In this document: one piece after another, positions 34,497 to 43,888 of the stretch | How positions within the stretch are numbered: the first letter of the stretch is position 1 | Layout: every line of letters begins with the position of its first letter | Source: Streptomyces sp. NBC_01723 | GTDB taxonomy: Bacteria; Actinomycetota; Actinomycetes; Streptomycetales; Streptomycetaceae | Length of the DNA: 64,000 nt | NCBI RefSeq assembly: GCF_036246005.1 | Contig: NZ_CP109171.1 | Location: forward strand, 1-64,000 | Direction: 5' to 3' | Notes under the pieces: generated by a model | Told to the model about the DNA's origin: nothing | What the model saw: the letters and a program-made list of their open reading frames with translations, nothing else | Databases searched by the model: none | Program-made: the position numbers and the translations under genes

Positions 34497-35204
34497 TCAG
34501 TGCATGCGTTCACCGCACTCTGCTGGGAACAGGGCGGCGCCGGGCGGCAGTTCGGCTGGTCGCCGTCCCGTCACCCGCAGGCACGCTTCAGCAGAGCCGT
34601 CTTCGGGTGGGTATTCGAGGGCAACCTCGTCCAGCACGGCGATCTCGCCGCCGACGTGTAGTTCCGCTGCGTGTACGCCGCTCGGGAAACAGCCGACCAG
34701 AGCCCCGAAGGCTGCCGTGTCATTGCTCTCGGCGACGCACTCTCGGATCTTGAAACGCCAGTGCTCGGCCGCATCGGCAAGCAGTGCCTTGCCCCGCTTG
34801 CCCAGTCCAGCAAGGAGAGCTGAGCGAGCCTGCAACTGGTGGGCGATGGCGCAGCAGATCGGCACCGCTGTGCCGTAGGACGTCGTCACCCGCGAGTACT
34901 CGCCGTGGGGATAGGACGACAGGGCCTCATCGACCAGCCCCAACGCGGCGTCCCGCGCCGCCGGGTGACCCTGCTGCGCGATGTCCAGGAGCAGAGGGGT
35001 CGCGACCGCCGCCGCCGGAAACACCGCGGCACTGTGGCCATGGACGATTCCGCCGCCGCCGAGCAGTGAGCTGGCCTCAGCCGCCTCCACCAGGTTCGCT
35101 GCATCCGCCAGCGCGCGCAAACCGTGGGCGGCACGAGCCGGTTCATACCAGTTGGGATGGCCTGGTATGGCATCCCAGTCCACCGCGTTGATCGCATCCA
35201 ACAC
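34497..35204 (-). CDS. unknown 235-residue protein inside the broken IS481
   Basis: A minus-strand ORF lying between the two transposase fragments. The protein is Ala-rich and mainly helical, with repeated patterns (ARAAHGLRALADAANLVEAA, AAVATPLLLDIAQQGHPAA, LGLVDEALSSYP) that suggest HEAT/ARM-like repeats of the kind used in immunity or scaffold proteins. There is no membrane segment. Starts at 35204 or 35212 are possible. Its codon use is like its neighbours, so it may be a passenger gene or part of the original locus. Function unknown. Confidence 0.6.
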   Translation of the reverse strand: MLDAINAVDWDAIPGHPNWYEPARAAHGLRALADAANLVEAAEASSLLGGGGIVHGHSAAVFPAAAVATPLLLDIAQQGHPAARDAALGLVDEALSSYPHGEYSRVTTSYGTAVPICCAIAHQLQARSALLAGLGKRGKALLADAAEHWRFKIRECVAESNDTAAFGALVGCFPSGVHAAELHVGGEIAVLDEVALEYPPEDGSAEACLRVTGRRPAELPPGAALFPAECGERMH

Positions 35205-35287
35205 GACAGCATCCTCGCACCTGGTTGCTACCCACTGCCCCAGGGCCCGACGATGCCTTGTGAGTCATTCCGTTAGGAGTTTTTAGC

Positions 35288-35530
35288 GCTGCCGGCATCG
35301 TCCACAAACGCACGCGCCCCTATCGCCCCCAGACAAACGGCAAGGTGGAGCGCCTGAATCGCACCCTGCTCGACGAGTGGGCGTACGTGCGCCCGTACTC
35401 CAGCAACGCCGAGCGCACCGAAGCCTTGGCAGACTTCCTCCACACTTACAACTACCACCGGTGCCACACCGCACTCGATGGTCAGCCACCCATTAGCCGC
35501 GTGAACAACCCTGCGGGTCAATACATGTAG
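35288..35530 (+). pseudogene. IS481-family transposase, 3' fragment
   Basis: The frame ends with the C-terminal part of the rve/DDE domain (RTRPYRPQTNGKVERLNRTL, DEWAYVRPYSSN, HTYNYHRCHTALDGQPPISR), including the conserved Glu-containing NGKVERLNRT block, and stops at 35530. With the 5' fragment it spans 1.23 kb instead of about 0.96 kb, and the transposase middle is missing. Confidence 0.8.
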
Positions 35531-35544
35531 TAAACGGTGCAAGG

Positions 35545-35656
35545 CGGGGGCCTCCTCACGGCGCAGCCCGGGGACGCGGCGCTCACCGCAGAGGACCGTC
35601 ATGCCGGCTTCCTCGGGGCTGATGCGGCCTGGAGCGTGTTGGCTGGTCGGCTGCAT
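35545..35656 (-). pseudogene. N-terminal fragment of an XRE regulator
   Basis: On the minus strand from an ATG at 35656 the reading GRISPEEAGMTVLCGERRVP GLRREEAPAL matches the first HTH region of the intact regulator at 35939. It breaks at the IS481 end. Its continuation may be the fragment at 32355-32463. The segment 35657-35877 holds nothing else supported. Confidence 0.6.
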
Positions 35657-35877
35657 CGGGCGCCGCTGCTGCTGATCGGCTTCCAGAGGGCTTGATGTCC
35701 GGAGCCGGGCGGATGGTAGCCCTCTGCACTGTGGTGGCGACTCGTCCGGAAGGTCCGTCGGCTTGCGCGGTCCCGTCCCGTGATCCGCATCCAGCCTGGG
35801 GGCGGGGAGGTATCCAGCGGCGAAATTCCTCTGACCTGCGGCTCCACCCAACAGGAAAGGGCTGGCACTGGGGGTTA

Positions 35878-35913
35878 CTGCTGTGAGGGGTAATGACAGG
35901 GTCTCTCAGTTTG
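35878..35913. promoter_or_regulatory. operator-like site, XRE regulon copy A
   Basis: GCTGTGAGGGGTAATGACAGG with flanks lies 26 bases before the XRE/MmyB-type gene. Its reverse complement recurs before the aldo/keto reductase (36905-36942) and, diverged, at 44944-44980. The regulator may bind all three. Confidence 0.5.
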
Positions 35914-35938
35914 TGTGCGGCGAACCTACTCTGGGCGC

Positions 35939-36826
35939 ATGGACAACCGCGCCGAAATCAGTGCGTTTCTGAAGTCTCGCCGTGACAAGATCACGCCCGA
36001 GCAGGCCGGTCTGCCCGTGTACGGACAACGCCGGGTGCCGGGGCTGCGCAGGAACGAGGTCGCGACGCTCGCCGGAGTCAGCGTCGAGTACTACACGCGC
36101 CTGGAGCGCGGCAATCTCAGCGGAGTCTCCGACAGTGTCCTGGACGCGCTCGCCCAGGCCCTGCGGCTTGACGACACGGAGCGCACGCACTTGTACGACC
36201 TGGCCCGGGCGGCGAACGCGACGCCCGCCCGTGTGCGGCGCCGGGCTGCCCGGCCGGCTGTGCGGCCCAGCGTGCAGCGCATCGTTGACGGGATGCCGGG
36301 CATGCCGGCGTTCGTGAAGAATCACCGATTCGACATTCTGGTGGCCAATCCGCTCGGGCGGGCACTGTTCTCGGAGATGTACGCCGATCCGGTCTGTGGG
36401 GCGAACACCGTGCGGTTCGTGTTCCTCAGTCCCGCGGCCCGGCGGTTCTACGTCGACTGGGAACGCATCGCCAGGGGCGCAGTGGGTGCGCTGCGGGTCG
36501 AGGCGGGCAAGAACCCGTACGACCGCGAGCTGTCGAACCTGATCGGTGAGCTGTCGACTCGCAGTGACGCCTTCCGTGTGATGTGGGGCGCGCACGACGT
36601 ACACGTCTTCCATGAGGGGACGAAACGCTTCCGGCATCCGGTCGTCGGCGAGCTGGAGCTCGACTTCGAATCGATGAACCTGCCGGACGGCTCGGGGCTG
36701 GTCGTGGCGTTGTACAACGCGGCCCCCGGCTCCGCGGCCGCGGACGCGCTGAACCTGTTGGCGAGCTGGTCCGCCACGGCCGAGGCCGCGGATGTGCAGT
36801 CCGCCGGGGCGGACTCCGAGAACTGA
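35939..36826 (+). CDS. XRE regulator with MmyB-like ligand-binding domain
   Basis: A 295-residue protein. The HTH covers residues ~10-75 (RVPGLRRNEVATLAGVSVEY, YTRLERGNLSGVSDSVLDAL). The C-terminal half is an MmyB-like domain (RRFYVDWERIARGAVGALRV, NLIGELSTRSDAF, HDVHVFHEGTKRFRHPVVGE, LELDFE). Related proteins repress nearby dehydrogenase genes and bind ligands such as fatty acids. An operator-like site lies just upstream, and others flank the redox block. The ATG at 35939 is the natural start. Two fragments of a paralogue are in the preceding 4 kb. Confidence 0.88.
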   Translation: MDNRAEISAFLKSRRDKITPEQAGLPVYGQRRVPGLRRNEVATLAGVSVEYYTRLERGNLSGVSDSVLDALAQALRLDDTERTHLYDLARAANATPARVRRRAARPAVRPSVQRIVDGMPGMPAFVKNHRFDILVANPLGRALFSEMYADPVCGANTVRFVFLSPAARRFYVDWERIARGAVGALRVEAGKNPYDRELSNLIGELSTRSDAFRVMWGAHDVHVFHEGTKRFRHPVVGELELDFESMNLPDGSGLVVALYNAAPGSAAADALNLLASWSATAEAADVQSAGADSEN

Positions 36827-36900
36827 ACCGACGTCCATAGCCCCGCCTGCTCCGGCTGCCGCCGGCAGCAGGGGCGGGGCTTTGGCCTGCGCATATGCCG

Positions 36901-36975
36901 CTGGGGGTCCCTGCTGTTACCCCTCACAGCGGAGACTCCCTCATCGTGTCCGTTCCCGGTTGCATGGTTAGTGCC
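36901..36975. repeat. long direct repeat, copy 1 (operator/promoter)
   Basis: CTGGGGGTCCCTGC, ACCCCTCAC, GAGACTCCC and CGGTTGCATGGT occur in this order here and again at 44941-45015 on the same strand. The segment precedes the aldo/keto reductase at 37041 and includes operator copy B. Confidence 0.75.
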
Positions 36976-37040
36976 CCGCTTTGGGGCCGACCGGTATCGA
37001 ACCTCGTATCGGTCCGTCCCCGCTCATGCAAGGAACCACC

Positions 37041-37922
37041 ATGACTGGCAAGAGCACGATGATCACGCTGAACAACGGCGTGCAGATGCCCGCGCTCGGC
37101 CTCGGCGTCTTCCAGAGCCCACCGGAGGAGACCGCCACCGCGGTCACGACCGCGCTCCAGCACGGCTACCGGCTGATCGACACCGCCGCCGTTTACGGCA
37201 ACGAGAAGGAGGTCGGCGAGGGCATTGCCGCCTCCGGCGTCGACCGCGGCGAGGTCTTCGTGACCACCAAGCTGTGGCTCTCGGACTTCGGCCACGACGC
37301 GACCCTGCGTGCCTTCGACGCCAGCCTGGGCAGGCTGGGCCTGGACTACCTGGACCTGTACCTGCTGCACTTTCCGTACACGTCCGAGTTCGATTCCACA
37401 GTCGCCGCGTACAAGGCGGCACAGAAGCTGTTGGCCGACGGGCGGGTGCGGGCGATCGGCGTCTCCAACTTCAGCGCCGAGCGTCTGGACGACCTGATCG
37501 TGCGCACCGACGTCGTACCGGCGGTCAACCAGGTCGAGCTGCACCCGTACTTCATCCAGGGCGAGCTGCGCGAGGCGCATGCCGGCCTCGGCATCGTCGC
37601 CCAGGCATGGTCGCCCCTCGGCGCGGTGAACCTGTACTGGCCCGAGGCCCCGCAGGCGGGCAAGAGCCCGCTGCAGGACCCGGTCATCACTCAGATCGCG
37701 GCCAGGTACGGCAAGACCCCCGCGCAGATCGTGCTGCGCTGGCACATCGAGCACGGCCTGTCCGCGATCCCGAAGTCCGTCACGCCGCACCGCATCGCGG
37801 AGAACATCGGCATCTTCGACTTCGCGCTCACCGCCGACGAGACGGCCGCCGTCGACGCCCTCGACACCGGCCTGCGCGGCGGTCCCGACCCGGACAGCAT
37901 CAAGGCCGACTCCTTCGGCTGA
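37041..37922 (+). CDS. aldo/keto reductase (AKR5-like)
   Basis: A 293-residue TIM-barrel reductase with GYRLIDTAAVYGNE (catalytic Asp and Tyr), Lys in TTKLWLSDF, His in LYLLHFPY and the NADPH-binding IPKSVTPHRIAEN. It resembles 2,5-diketo-D-gluconate reductases and reduces small carbonyls with NADPH in the cytosol. The ATG at 37041 follows AAGGAACC. It is the first gene after the regulator's second site and is highly similar to the gene at 42834. Confidence 0.92.
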   Translation: MTGKSTMITLNNGVQMPALGLGVFQSPPEETATAVTTALQHGYRLIDTAAVYGNEKEVGEGIAASGVDRGEVFVTTKLWLSDFGHDATLRAFDASLGRLGLDYLDLYLLHFPYTSEFDSTVAAYKAAQKLLADGRVRAIGVSNFSAERLDDLIVRTDVVPAVNQVELHPYFIQGELREAHAGLGIVAQAWSPLGAVNLYWPEAPQAGKSPLQDPVITQIAARYGKTPAQIVLRWHIEHGLSAIPKSVTPHRIAENIGIFDFALTADETAAVDALDTGLRGGPDPDSIKADSFG

Positions 37923-37999
37923 ACCGGCGCCGGCCCTCGGCCGCTGCCGCGACGCGGCTCCCTGTTTCACCCCATATTCAGCAAAGGCTCTACCTCCGC

Positions 38000-39256
38000 A
38001 TGTCTTCTCACCGAGAAAAGCCCGCCAGGCTGCCGTTCGTCGTCCCGCTGCTGGCCCTCGGCACCTTCCTGATGATCACCAGCGAGTACATCATCGCGGC
38101 CCTCCTGTCCGAGGTGTCCGCCGACCTCGGCGTCAGCGTCTCCACGGCCGGCCTGCTGATCACGGCGTTCGCGGTCGGCATGATCGTGGGCGCGCCCACG
38201 ATCTCGATCGCCACGCTGCGCCTGCCCAGGCGTTTCACCCTGGTCATGGCGCTTGCCGTATTCGCCGTCGGCCACGTGATCGCCGCACTCAGCTCCTCCT
38301 TCACCGTCGCGCTCGCGGCACGCGTGGTCACCGCGCTGGCCACCGGCACCTTCATCTCCGTCGCCTCGGTCGTGGCCACCTCCGCCGCGGGACCGGCCGC
38401 CGCCTCCCGCGCCATGGGCGTGATGATGAGCGGAATGAGCCTGGCCATCGTGGCCGGTGTGCCGCTGGGCTCCTGGGTCGGCCAGGCGATCGGCTGGCGC
38501 GGCACGTTCTGGGCGCTGGCCGCCCTCGCGGTCGTGGCTGCCCTGGTCATCGGCCGGTTCATCCCTGCCGAGGAACGCGCCGAGGTGACACCCTCGGTCC
38601 GCTCCCAGCTCGCCGTCCTGCGCCATGGCCGTATGTGGCTGGTCCTTGCCGCCACCGCGCTCGTCACGGGTGGATTCATGGCCGCGTACAGCTACATCTC
38701 TCCGTTGCTCACCGAGCGGACCGGGATTTCCGAAGGAGCCGTACCTCTCGTGCTGGTCGGTTTCGGCGTCGGTGCTCTGCTGGGCACGAACATCACCGGG
38801 CGCCTCGGCGACCGCAGGCCGCTGGCCACGTTCATCACCACCTCCGTCGCCTCGGTGCTGGTGCTGCTCCTGCTGATCCCGCTGTCCACCAGCCCTGTGG
38901 CGACCGTCGTCCTGGTGGTGCTCCTGGGTGTGACGGGTCTGGGCATCACATCGATCGCCACCCCGCTGGCCGTGCGCTTCGGACACTCCTCGCCCGCCCT
39001 TGCCGCTGCCTTGACGGTGTCGGCCTTCAACGTGGGGATCGCCCTCGTCTCCTGGCTGGCGGGCACGACCTTGGACACCTCCCTGGGCGTGACCGGACCG
39101 GAGGTGGTCGGCGCGGTCATGGCCGGACTGGGCCTGATTCCCCTGCTCGTCCTCGCCGCGATGCGCGCCACCCGGACCGCCGTGCCTCAGATGTCCCTGC
39201 CTGCGGCGGACGAGGAGACCTCGCACAAGGCTCAGGCTCACCACGTGGCGGCCTGA
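38000..39256 (+). CDS. MFS exporter
   Basis: A 418-residue transporter with twelve hydrophobic segments and the motif-A-like loop after TM2. It belongs to the arabinose-efflux/chloramphenicol-resistance (DHA1) branch (LALGTFLMITSEYIIAALLS, GRLGDRRPLATF). Such pumps export drugs or sugars. It follows the aldo/keto reductase by 77 bases in the same orientation. It might export a substrate or product of the redox enzymes; no direct evidence. Confidence 0.88.
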   Translation: MSSHREKPARLPFVVPLLALGTFLMITSEYIIAALLSEVSADLGVSVSTAGLLITAFAVGMIVGAPTISIATLRLPRRFTLVMALAVFAVGHVIAALSSSFTVALAARVVTALATGTFISVASVVATSAAGPAAASRAMGVMMSGMSLAIVAGVPLGSWVGQAIGWRGTFWALAALAVVAALVIGRFIPAEERAEVTPSVRSQLAVLRHGRMWLVLAATALVTGGFMAAYSYISPLLTERTGISEGAVPLVLVGFGVGALLGTNITGRLGDRRPLATFITTSVASVLVLLLLIPLSTSPVATVVLVVLLGVTGLGITSIATPLAVRFGHSSPALAAALTVSAFNVGIALVSWLAGTTLDTSLGVTGPEVVGAVMAGLGLIPLLVLAAMRATRTAVPQMSLPAADEETSHKAQAHHVAA

Positions 39257-39260
39257 TTCC

Positions 39261-39280
39261 GGAACACCACGGGGTGTTCC
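39261..39280 (+). terminator. hairpin after the MFS gene
   Basis: GGAACACC (39261-39268) and GGTGTTCC (39273-39280) with a 4-base loop, followed by an A/T-rich stretch. Confidence 0.6.
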
Positions 39281-39345
39281 TGCAATAAACCAATCAAATC
39301 TGCTGATTAAGTTTTTCAGCTAATTAAACACGCAGAAAGGATGAA
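39281..39345. promoter_or_regulatory. A/T-rich promoter segment
   Basis: About 65 bases with runs such as AATAAACCAATCAAAT and TTAAGTTTTTCAGCTAATTAAA, unusual in a GC-rich genome, lie directly before the CMD gene. They look like a strong-promoter or protein-binding region, perhaps acquired. Confidence 0.45.
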
Positions 39346-39350
39346 ATGCC

Positions 39351-39680
39351 ATGACTGAAGAACAGACCGCCGTACAGAAGCTGCTCGGCGACTTCGCGCC
39401 CGAACTGGTCCGGCTCACCGACGACGTCCTGTTCGGCGAGGTGTGGGCGAGTGAGGGACTGTCCCAGCGGGACCGCAGCCTGATCACCGTGGCCACCCTG
39501 GTCGCCCTCTACCGCGCCGACCAGCTTGCCTTCCACCTGCCGAAGGCGCTGGAGAACGGAGTGACGAAGGACGAGCTGGTCGAGGCCATCACCCACATCG
39601 CGTTCTACGCCGGCTGGCCCAATGCGATGTCCGCGATCACCCAGCTGAAGAACATCGTCGAGGGCGCCGACGCGAGCTGA
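39351..39680 (+). CDS. carboxymuconolactone decarboxylase family protein
   Basis: A 109-residue CMD-domain protein (LFGEVWASEGLSQRDRSLIT, VALYRADQLAFHLPKALENG, HIAFYAGWPNAMSAI), close to the gamma-carboxymuconolactone decarboxylase size class. It lacks the CxxC of AhpD. Members act in aromatic degradation or as hydroperoxide-related enzymes. It precedes an aldo/keto reductase by 90 bases. The ATG at 39351 has GAAAGG upstream. Confidence 0.88.
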   Translation: MTEEQTAVQKLLGDFAPELVRLTDDVLFGEVWASEGLSQRDRSLITVATLVALYRADQLAFHLPKALENGVTKDELVEAITHIAFYAGWPNAMSAITQLKNIVEGADAS

Positions 39681-40809
<1,129 letters not shown>

Positions 40810-40837
40810 AGGGCCCTGCCCGTCAGGAGAAGTTCAC

Positions 40838-41611
40838 ATGGAAGCGCAGGCACTCAAGGGGCGGATCGCCCTGGTCACCGGCGGCACGACCGGACTCGGT
40901 TTCGGCGCCGCCAAGCGTCTGATCGAAGAGGGAGCCACCGTCTACATCACGGGCCGGCGCAAGGACGTGCTTGACGCCGCAGCGGAGAAGCTCGGCCCGT
41001 CCGCCACCGGGATCCGAGCCGACGTCACGAGCAAGAGCGACATGCTGCGCGTCGCCGAAACGATCAAGGCGGCGCACGGCCACCTCGACATACTCTTCGC
41101 GAACGCGGGTGGCGGACACGCCACGCCCCTCGCTGAGCTGAGCGAGGAGCAGATCGACAGCGAGCTCGGCATCAACATCAAGGGCGTCATCCTCACGGTG
41201 CAGAGCGTGCTGGACGTCCTGCGCGACGGCGCGTCCATCGTCCTCAACGCGTCGATCACCGCCGACATGGGGCTGCCCGGGTTCGCCGTCTACGCGTCGT
41301 CGAAGGCGGCCGTACGCTCCCTCGCCCGCAGCTGGACGACGGACCTCAAGGACCGTGGGATCCGGGTCAACTCGATCAGCCCCGGAGTGGTGCCCACCGA
41401 GGGCTACAGCCACGAACAGAAGCTGAGCGACGACGACATCGCCGCCTACGTCGAGCGCGTCGCGAAGGAAATCCCGGCCGGACGCGTGGGAACGGCCGAG
41501 GACATCGGCGACGCCCTCGTCTTCCTGGCCTCGGACACCAGCCGCTACATCACGGGCGTCGACCTCGTCGTGGACGGCGGCATGACCCGCGTCTACGCCG
41601 GCCAGAACTGA
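40838..41611 (+). CDS. short-chain dehydrogenase/reductase
   Basis: A 257-residue classical SDR with TGGTTGLGFGAA (cofactor), the NAGGG strand, Ser in LNASITA, YASSK catalytic pair and the SPGVVPTEG loop. It oxidises or reduces an unknown alcohol/ketone. It is followed 13 bases later by a quinol monooxygenase gene, so they share a transcript. Confidence 0.93.
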   Translation: MEAQALKGRIALVTGGTTGLGFGAAKRLIEEGATVYITGRRKDVLDAAAEKLGPSATGIRADVTSKSDMLRVAETIKAAHGHLDILFANAGGGHATPLAELSEEQIDSELGINIKGVILTVQSVLDVLRDGASIVLNASITADMGLPGFAVYASSKAAVRSLARSWTTDLKDRGIRVNSISPGVVPTEGYSHEQKLSDDDIAAYVERVAKEIPAGRVGTAEDIGDALVFLASDTSRYITGVDLVVDGGMTRVYAGQN

Positions 41612-41624
41612 CGGAGGAACCCAC

Positions 41625-41942
41625 ATGACCACGCTCAAGTCGGCAGAGCGCCACGTCATCTGCGAGGTACGCGGCAACCCTGCCCACCGCGCCAAGGTCA
41701 AGGAGCTCCTGCTGGAGCTCGTGGGCCCCGCGCGGGCCGAAGCCGGATGCCTCTACTACGACCTCTACCAGCAGTCGGACGAGCCCGACACCTTCTACAT
41801 CGTCGACGGCTGGGCCTCGCCCGAAGCCGTCGTGGAACACGCCGAGCACCCGAACGTGACGAAGGTCGTCGAGCAACTCCTCCCGCTGCTCGACGCACCC
41901 CTCAAGGTCACCACCAGCAATCGGGTCAGCGACCCGGACTAG
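41625..41942 (+). CDS. antibiotic biosynthesis (ABM/YgiN-like) monooxygenase
   Basis: A 105-residue dimeric ferredoxin-like ABM domain (VICEVRGNPAHRAKVKELLL, AGCLYYDLYQQSDEPDTFYI, VDGWASPEAVVEHAEHPNV). Members are cofactor-free quinol or polyketide monooxygenases. It sits between two SDR genes and ends 35 bases before the next. Confidence 0.87.
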   Translation: MTTLKSAERHVICEVRGNPAHRAKVKELLLELVGPARAEAGCLYYDLYQQSDEPDTFYIVDGWASPEAVVEHAEHPNVTKVVEQLLPLLDAPLKVTTSNRVSDPD

Positions 41943-41977
41943 CGACAGGCGGGGTCCGAACCCTTCAGGACATACTC

Positions 41978-42766
41978 ATGGCTCGCATCTTTATCACCGG
42001 TTCCACCGACGGCCTCGGCCTGATGGCCGCCCAACTGCTCGTGCGGCAGGGCCACACGGTGGCGCTCCACGCACGCAACAACACCCGGGCCCGCGACGCA
42101 CACGCCGCGCTCCCGGACCACGCGGGCGTCGCCGTCGGTGACCTCTCCAGCATCGCCCAGAGCCGCGACGTGGCCACCCAGGTCAACGACCTGGGCACCT
42201 TCGACGCGGTCATCCACAACGCCGGCGTCGGCTACTACGGGCGAGGCAAGGTGGAGACCGAAGACGGTCTCTCGGACGTCTTCGCGGTCAACGTGCTGGC
42301 GCCCTACCTCCTCACGGCGCTGATCACACCGCCTCGACGGCTCATCTATCTCAGCTCCGGCATGCACCACAGCGGCGAGGCCACCCTGTGGGACCCGCAG
42401 TGGACGACGCGGCCGTGGCAGGGCTCCCAGGCGTACTCGGAGTCGAAGTTCCACGTCACCGCTCTCACGCTCGCCGTCGCTAGGAAATGGCCCGAGGTGC
42501 TCTCCAACGCCGTCGACCCGGGCTGGGTCGCCACGAAGATGGGCGGCAGTGGCGCCACCGACGACCTGCGGCTGGCTCCGGTGACCCAGGCATGGCTGGC
42601 GGCCGCCGACGACGCGGCGGCGCTGGTCACCGGCCGCTACTTCCACCACCAGCAGCCCCGCCCTCCGCACCCGGCGACGCAGTCGCCCGAAGTGCAGGAT
42701 CGGCTGCTGACGTACTGCGCCGACCTCACAGACGTCGAGCTGCCCACAGCAGTCTCTGCCGACTGA
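41978..42766 (+). CDS. SDR-family oxidoreductase
   Basis: A 262-residue SDR with TGSTDGLGLMAA, HNAGVGYYG, YLSSG and YSESKFH active site. The C-terminal tail after VTGRYFHHQQPRPPHPAT is Pro/His-rich, as in retinol-dehydrogenase-like SDRs. It belongs to the same redox operon. Confidence 0.9.
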   Translation: MARIFITGSTDGLGLMAAQLLVRQGHTVALHARNNTRARDAHAALPDHAGVAVGDLSSIAQSRDVATQVNDLGTFDAVIHNAGVGYYGRGKVETEDGLSDVFAVNVLAPYLLTALITPPRRLIYLSSGMHHSGEATLWDPQWTTRPWQGSQAYSESKFHVTALTLAVARKWPEVLSNAVDPGWVATKMGGSGATDDLRLAPVTQAWLAAADDAAALVTGRYFHHQQPRPPHPATQSPEVQDRLLTYCADLTDVELPTAVSAD

Positions 42767-42833
42767 GCCCGCGTCCCCCTTCCCGTCCTCACGCGGGCAC
42801 CGCTGCGTGCGCCCACCACGATTGGAGCGAACC

Positions 42834-43718
42834 ATGACCGCAACGAACCCACTCATCACCCTGAACAACGGCGTCCAGATCCCCGCCCTGGGACTCGGCG
42901 TCTACCAGAGCGCCCCCGAGGAGACCACCGACGCGGTCCTGACCGCGCTGCACGACGGCTACCGGCTGATCGACACCGCCGCCGCCTACTTCAACGAGCG
43001 GGAGGTCGGTGAGGCGATCGCCCGCTCCGACATGGACCGCTCCGAGATCTTCGTGACGACCAAGGTGTGGATCAGCGACTACGGCTACGACTCCGCGCTG
43101 CGGGCTTTCGACGTAAGTCTGCGCAAAATGGGCATCGAGCAGCTCGACCTGTGGCTGCTGCACCAGCCGTTGCCGTCCGACTTCGAGAGGACGATCGCGG
43201 CGTACAAGGCGGCGGAGAAGCTCCTCGCCGAGGGGCGCGTCCGTGCGATCGGCGTGTCGAACCAGACGCCCAAACAGCTCGAAGAGCTCATCTCCCGCAC
43301 CGACATCGTCCCGGCCGTCAACCAAATCCAGGTGCACCCCTACTACACGCAGCCCGAGTGGCGCGCAGCGAACGAAAGCCACGGCATCCTGACCCAGTCG
43401 TGGTCGCCCATCGGCGGCTCCTACGTCTACCGAGGCGCCGAGACGAACCCTCTTGAGGACCCCGTCATCACGGCCCTGGCCGACAAGCATGCAAAGACGT
43501 CCGCGCAGATCGTGCTGCGCTGGCACCTCGACCACGGCTTCTGCGCGATCCCCAAGTCCGTCAAAGCCCATCGCATCGCCGAGAACTTCGACGTCTTCGA
43601 CTTCGCCCTGACACCCGACGAGGTGGCCGCGATCGACGCCCTCGACACCGGCGTACGCGGCGGACCCGACCCGGACTCGCTCAACCTGGAGAACGCCGGC
43701 TTCCCAATCCCCGACTAG
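42834..43718 (+). CDS. aldo/keto reductase (AKR5-like), paralogue
   Basis: A 294-residue reductase with the same motifs as the gene at 37041 (GYRLIDTAAAYFNE, TTKVWISDYGYDSALRAFDV, IPKSVKAHRIAENFDVFDFA). The two share most of their sequence and end alike (RGGPDPDS), so they are duplicates. Substrate range may differ in the loop after HPYYTQPEWR. Confidence 0.92.
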   Translation: MTATNPLITLNNGVQIPALGLGVYQSAPEETTDAVLTALHDGYRLIDTAAAYFNEREVGEAIARSDMDRSEIFVTTKVWISDYGYDSALRAFDVSLRKMGIEQLDLWLLHQPLPSDFERTIAAYKAAEKLLAEGRVRAIGVSNQTPKQLEELISRTDIVPAVNQIQVHPYYTQPEWRAANESHGILTQSWSPIGGSYVYRGAETNPLEDPVITALADKHAKTSAQIVLRWHLDHGFCAIPKSVKAHRIAENFDVFDFALTPDEVAAIDALDTGVRGGPDPDSLNLENAGFPIPD

Positions 43719-43888
43719 GGACTCCCCAGCCGATCAGGCACGTCGTCAGCGCCGCTGACGCCCCCCCTCCGGCCGGGCCCGAACGGCTCACGGGCCTGGG
43801 CCCGGTCGTGGCTCTCCCCATTGCTGCCTCCAAAGCGCTGAACACCTCGGTACCCGTGCGGCGCCGATGGAAAGAACGAAAGAGTGCA

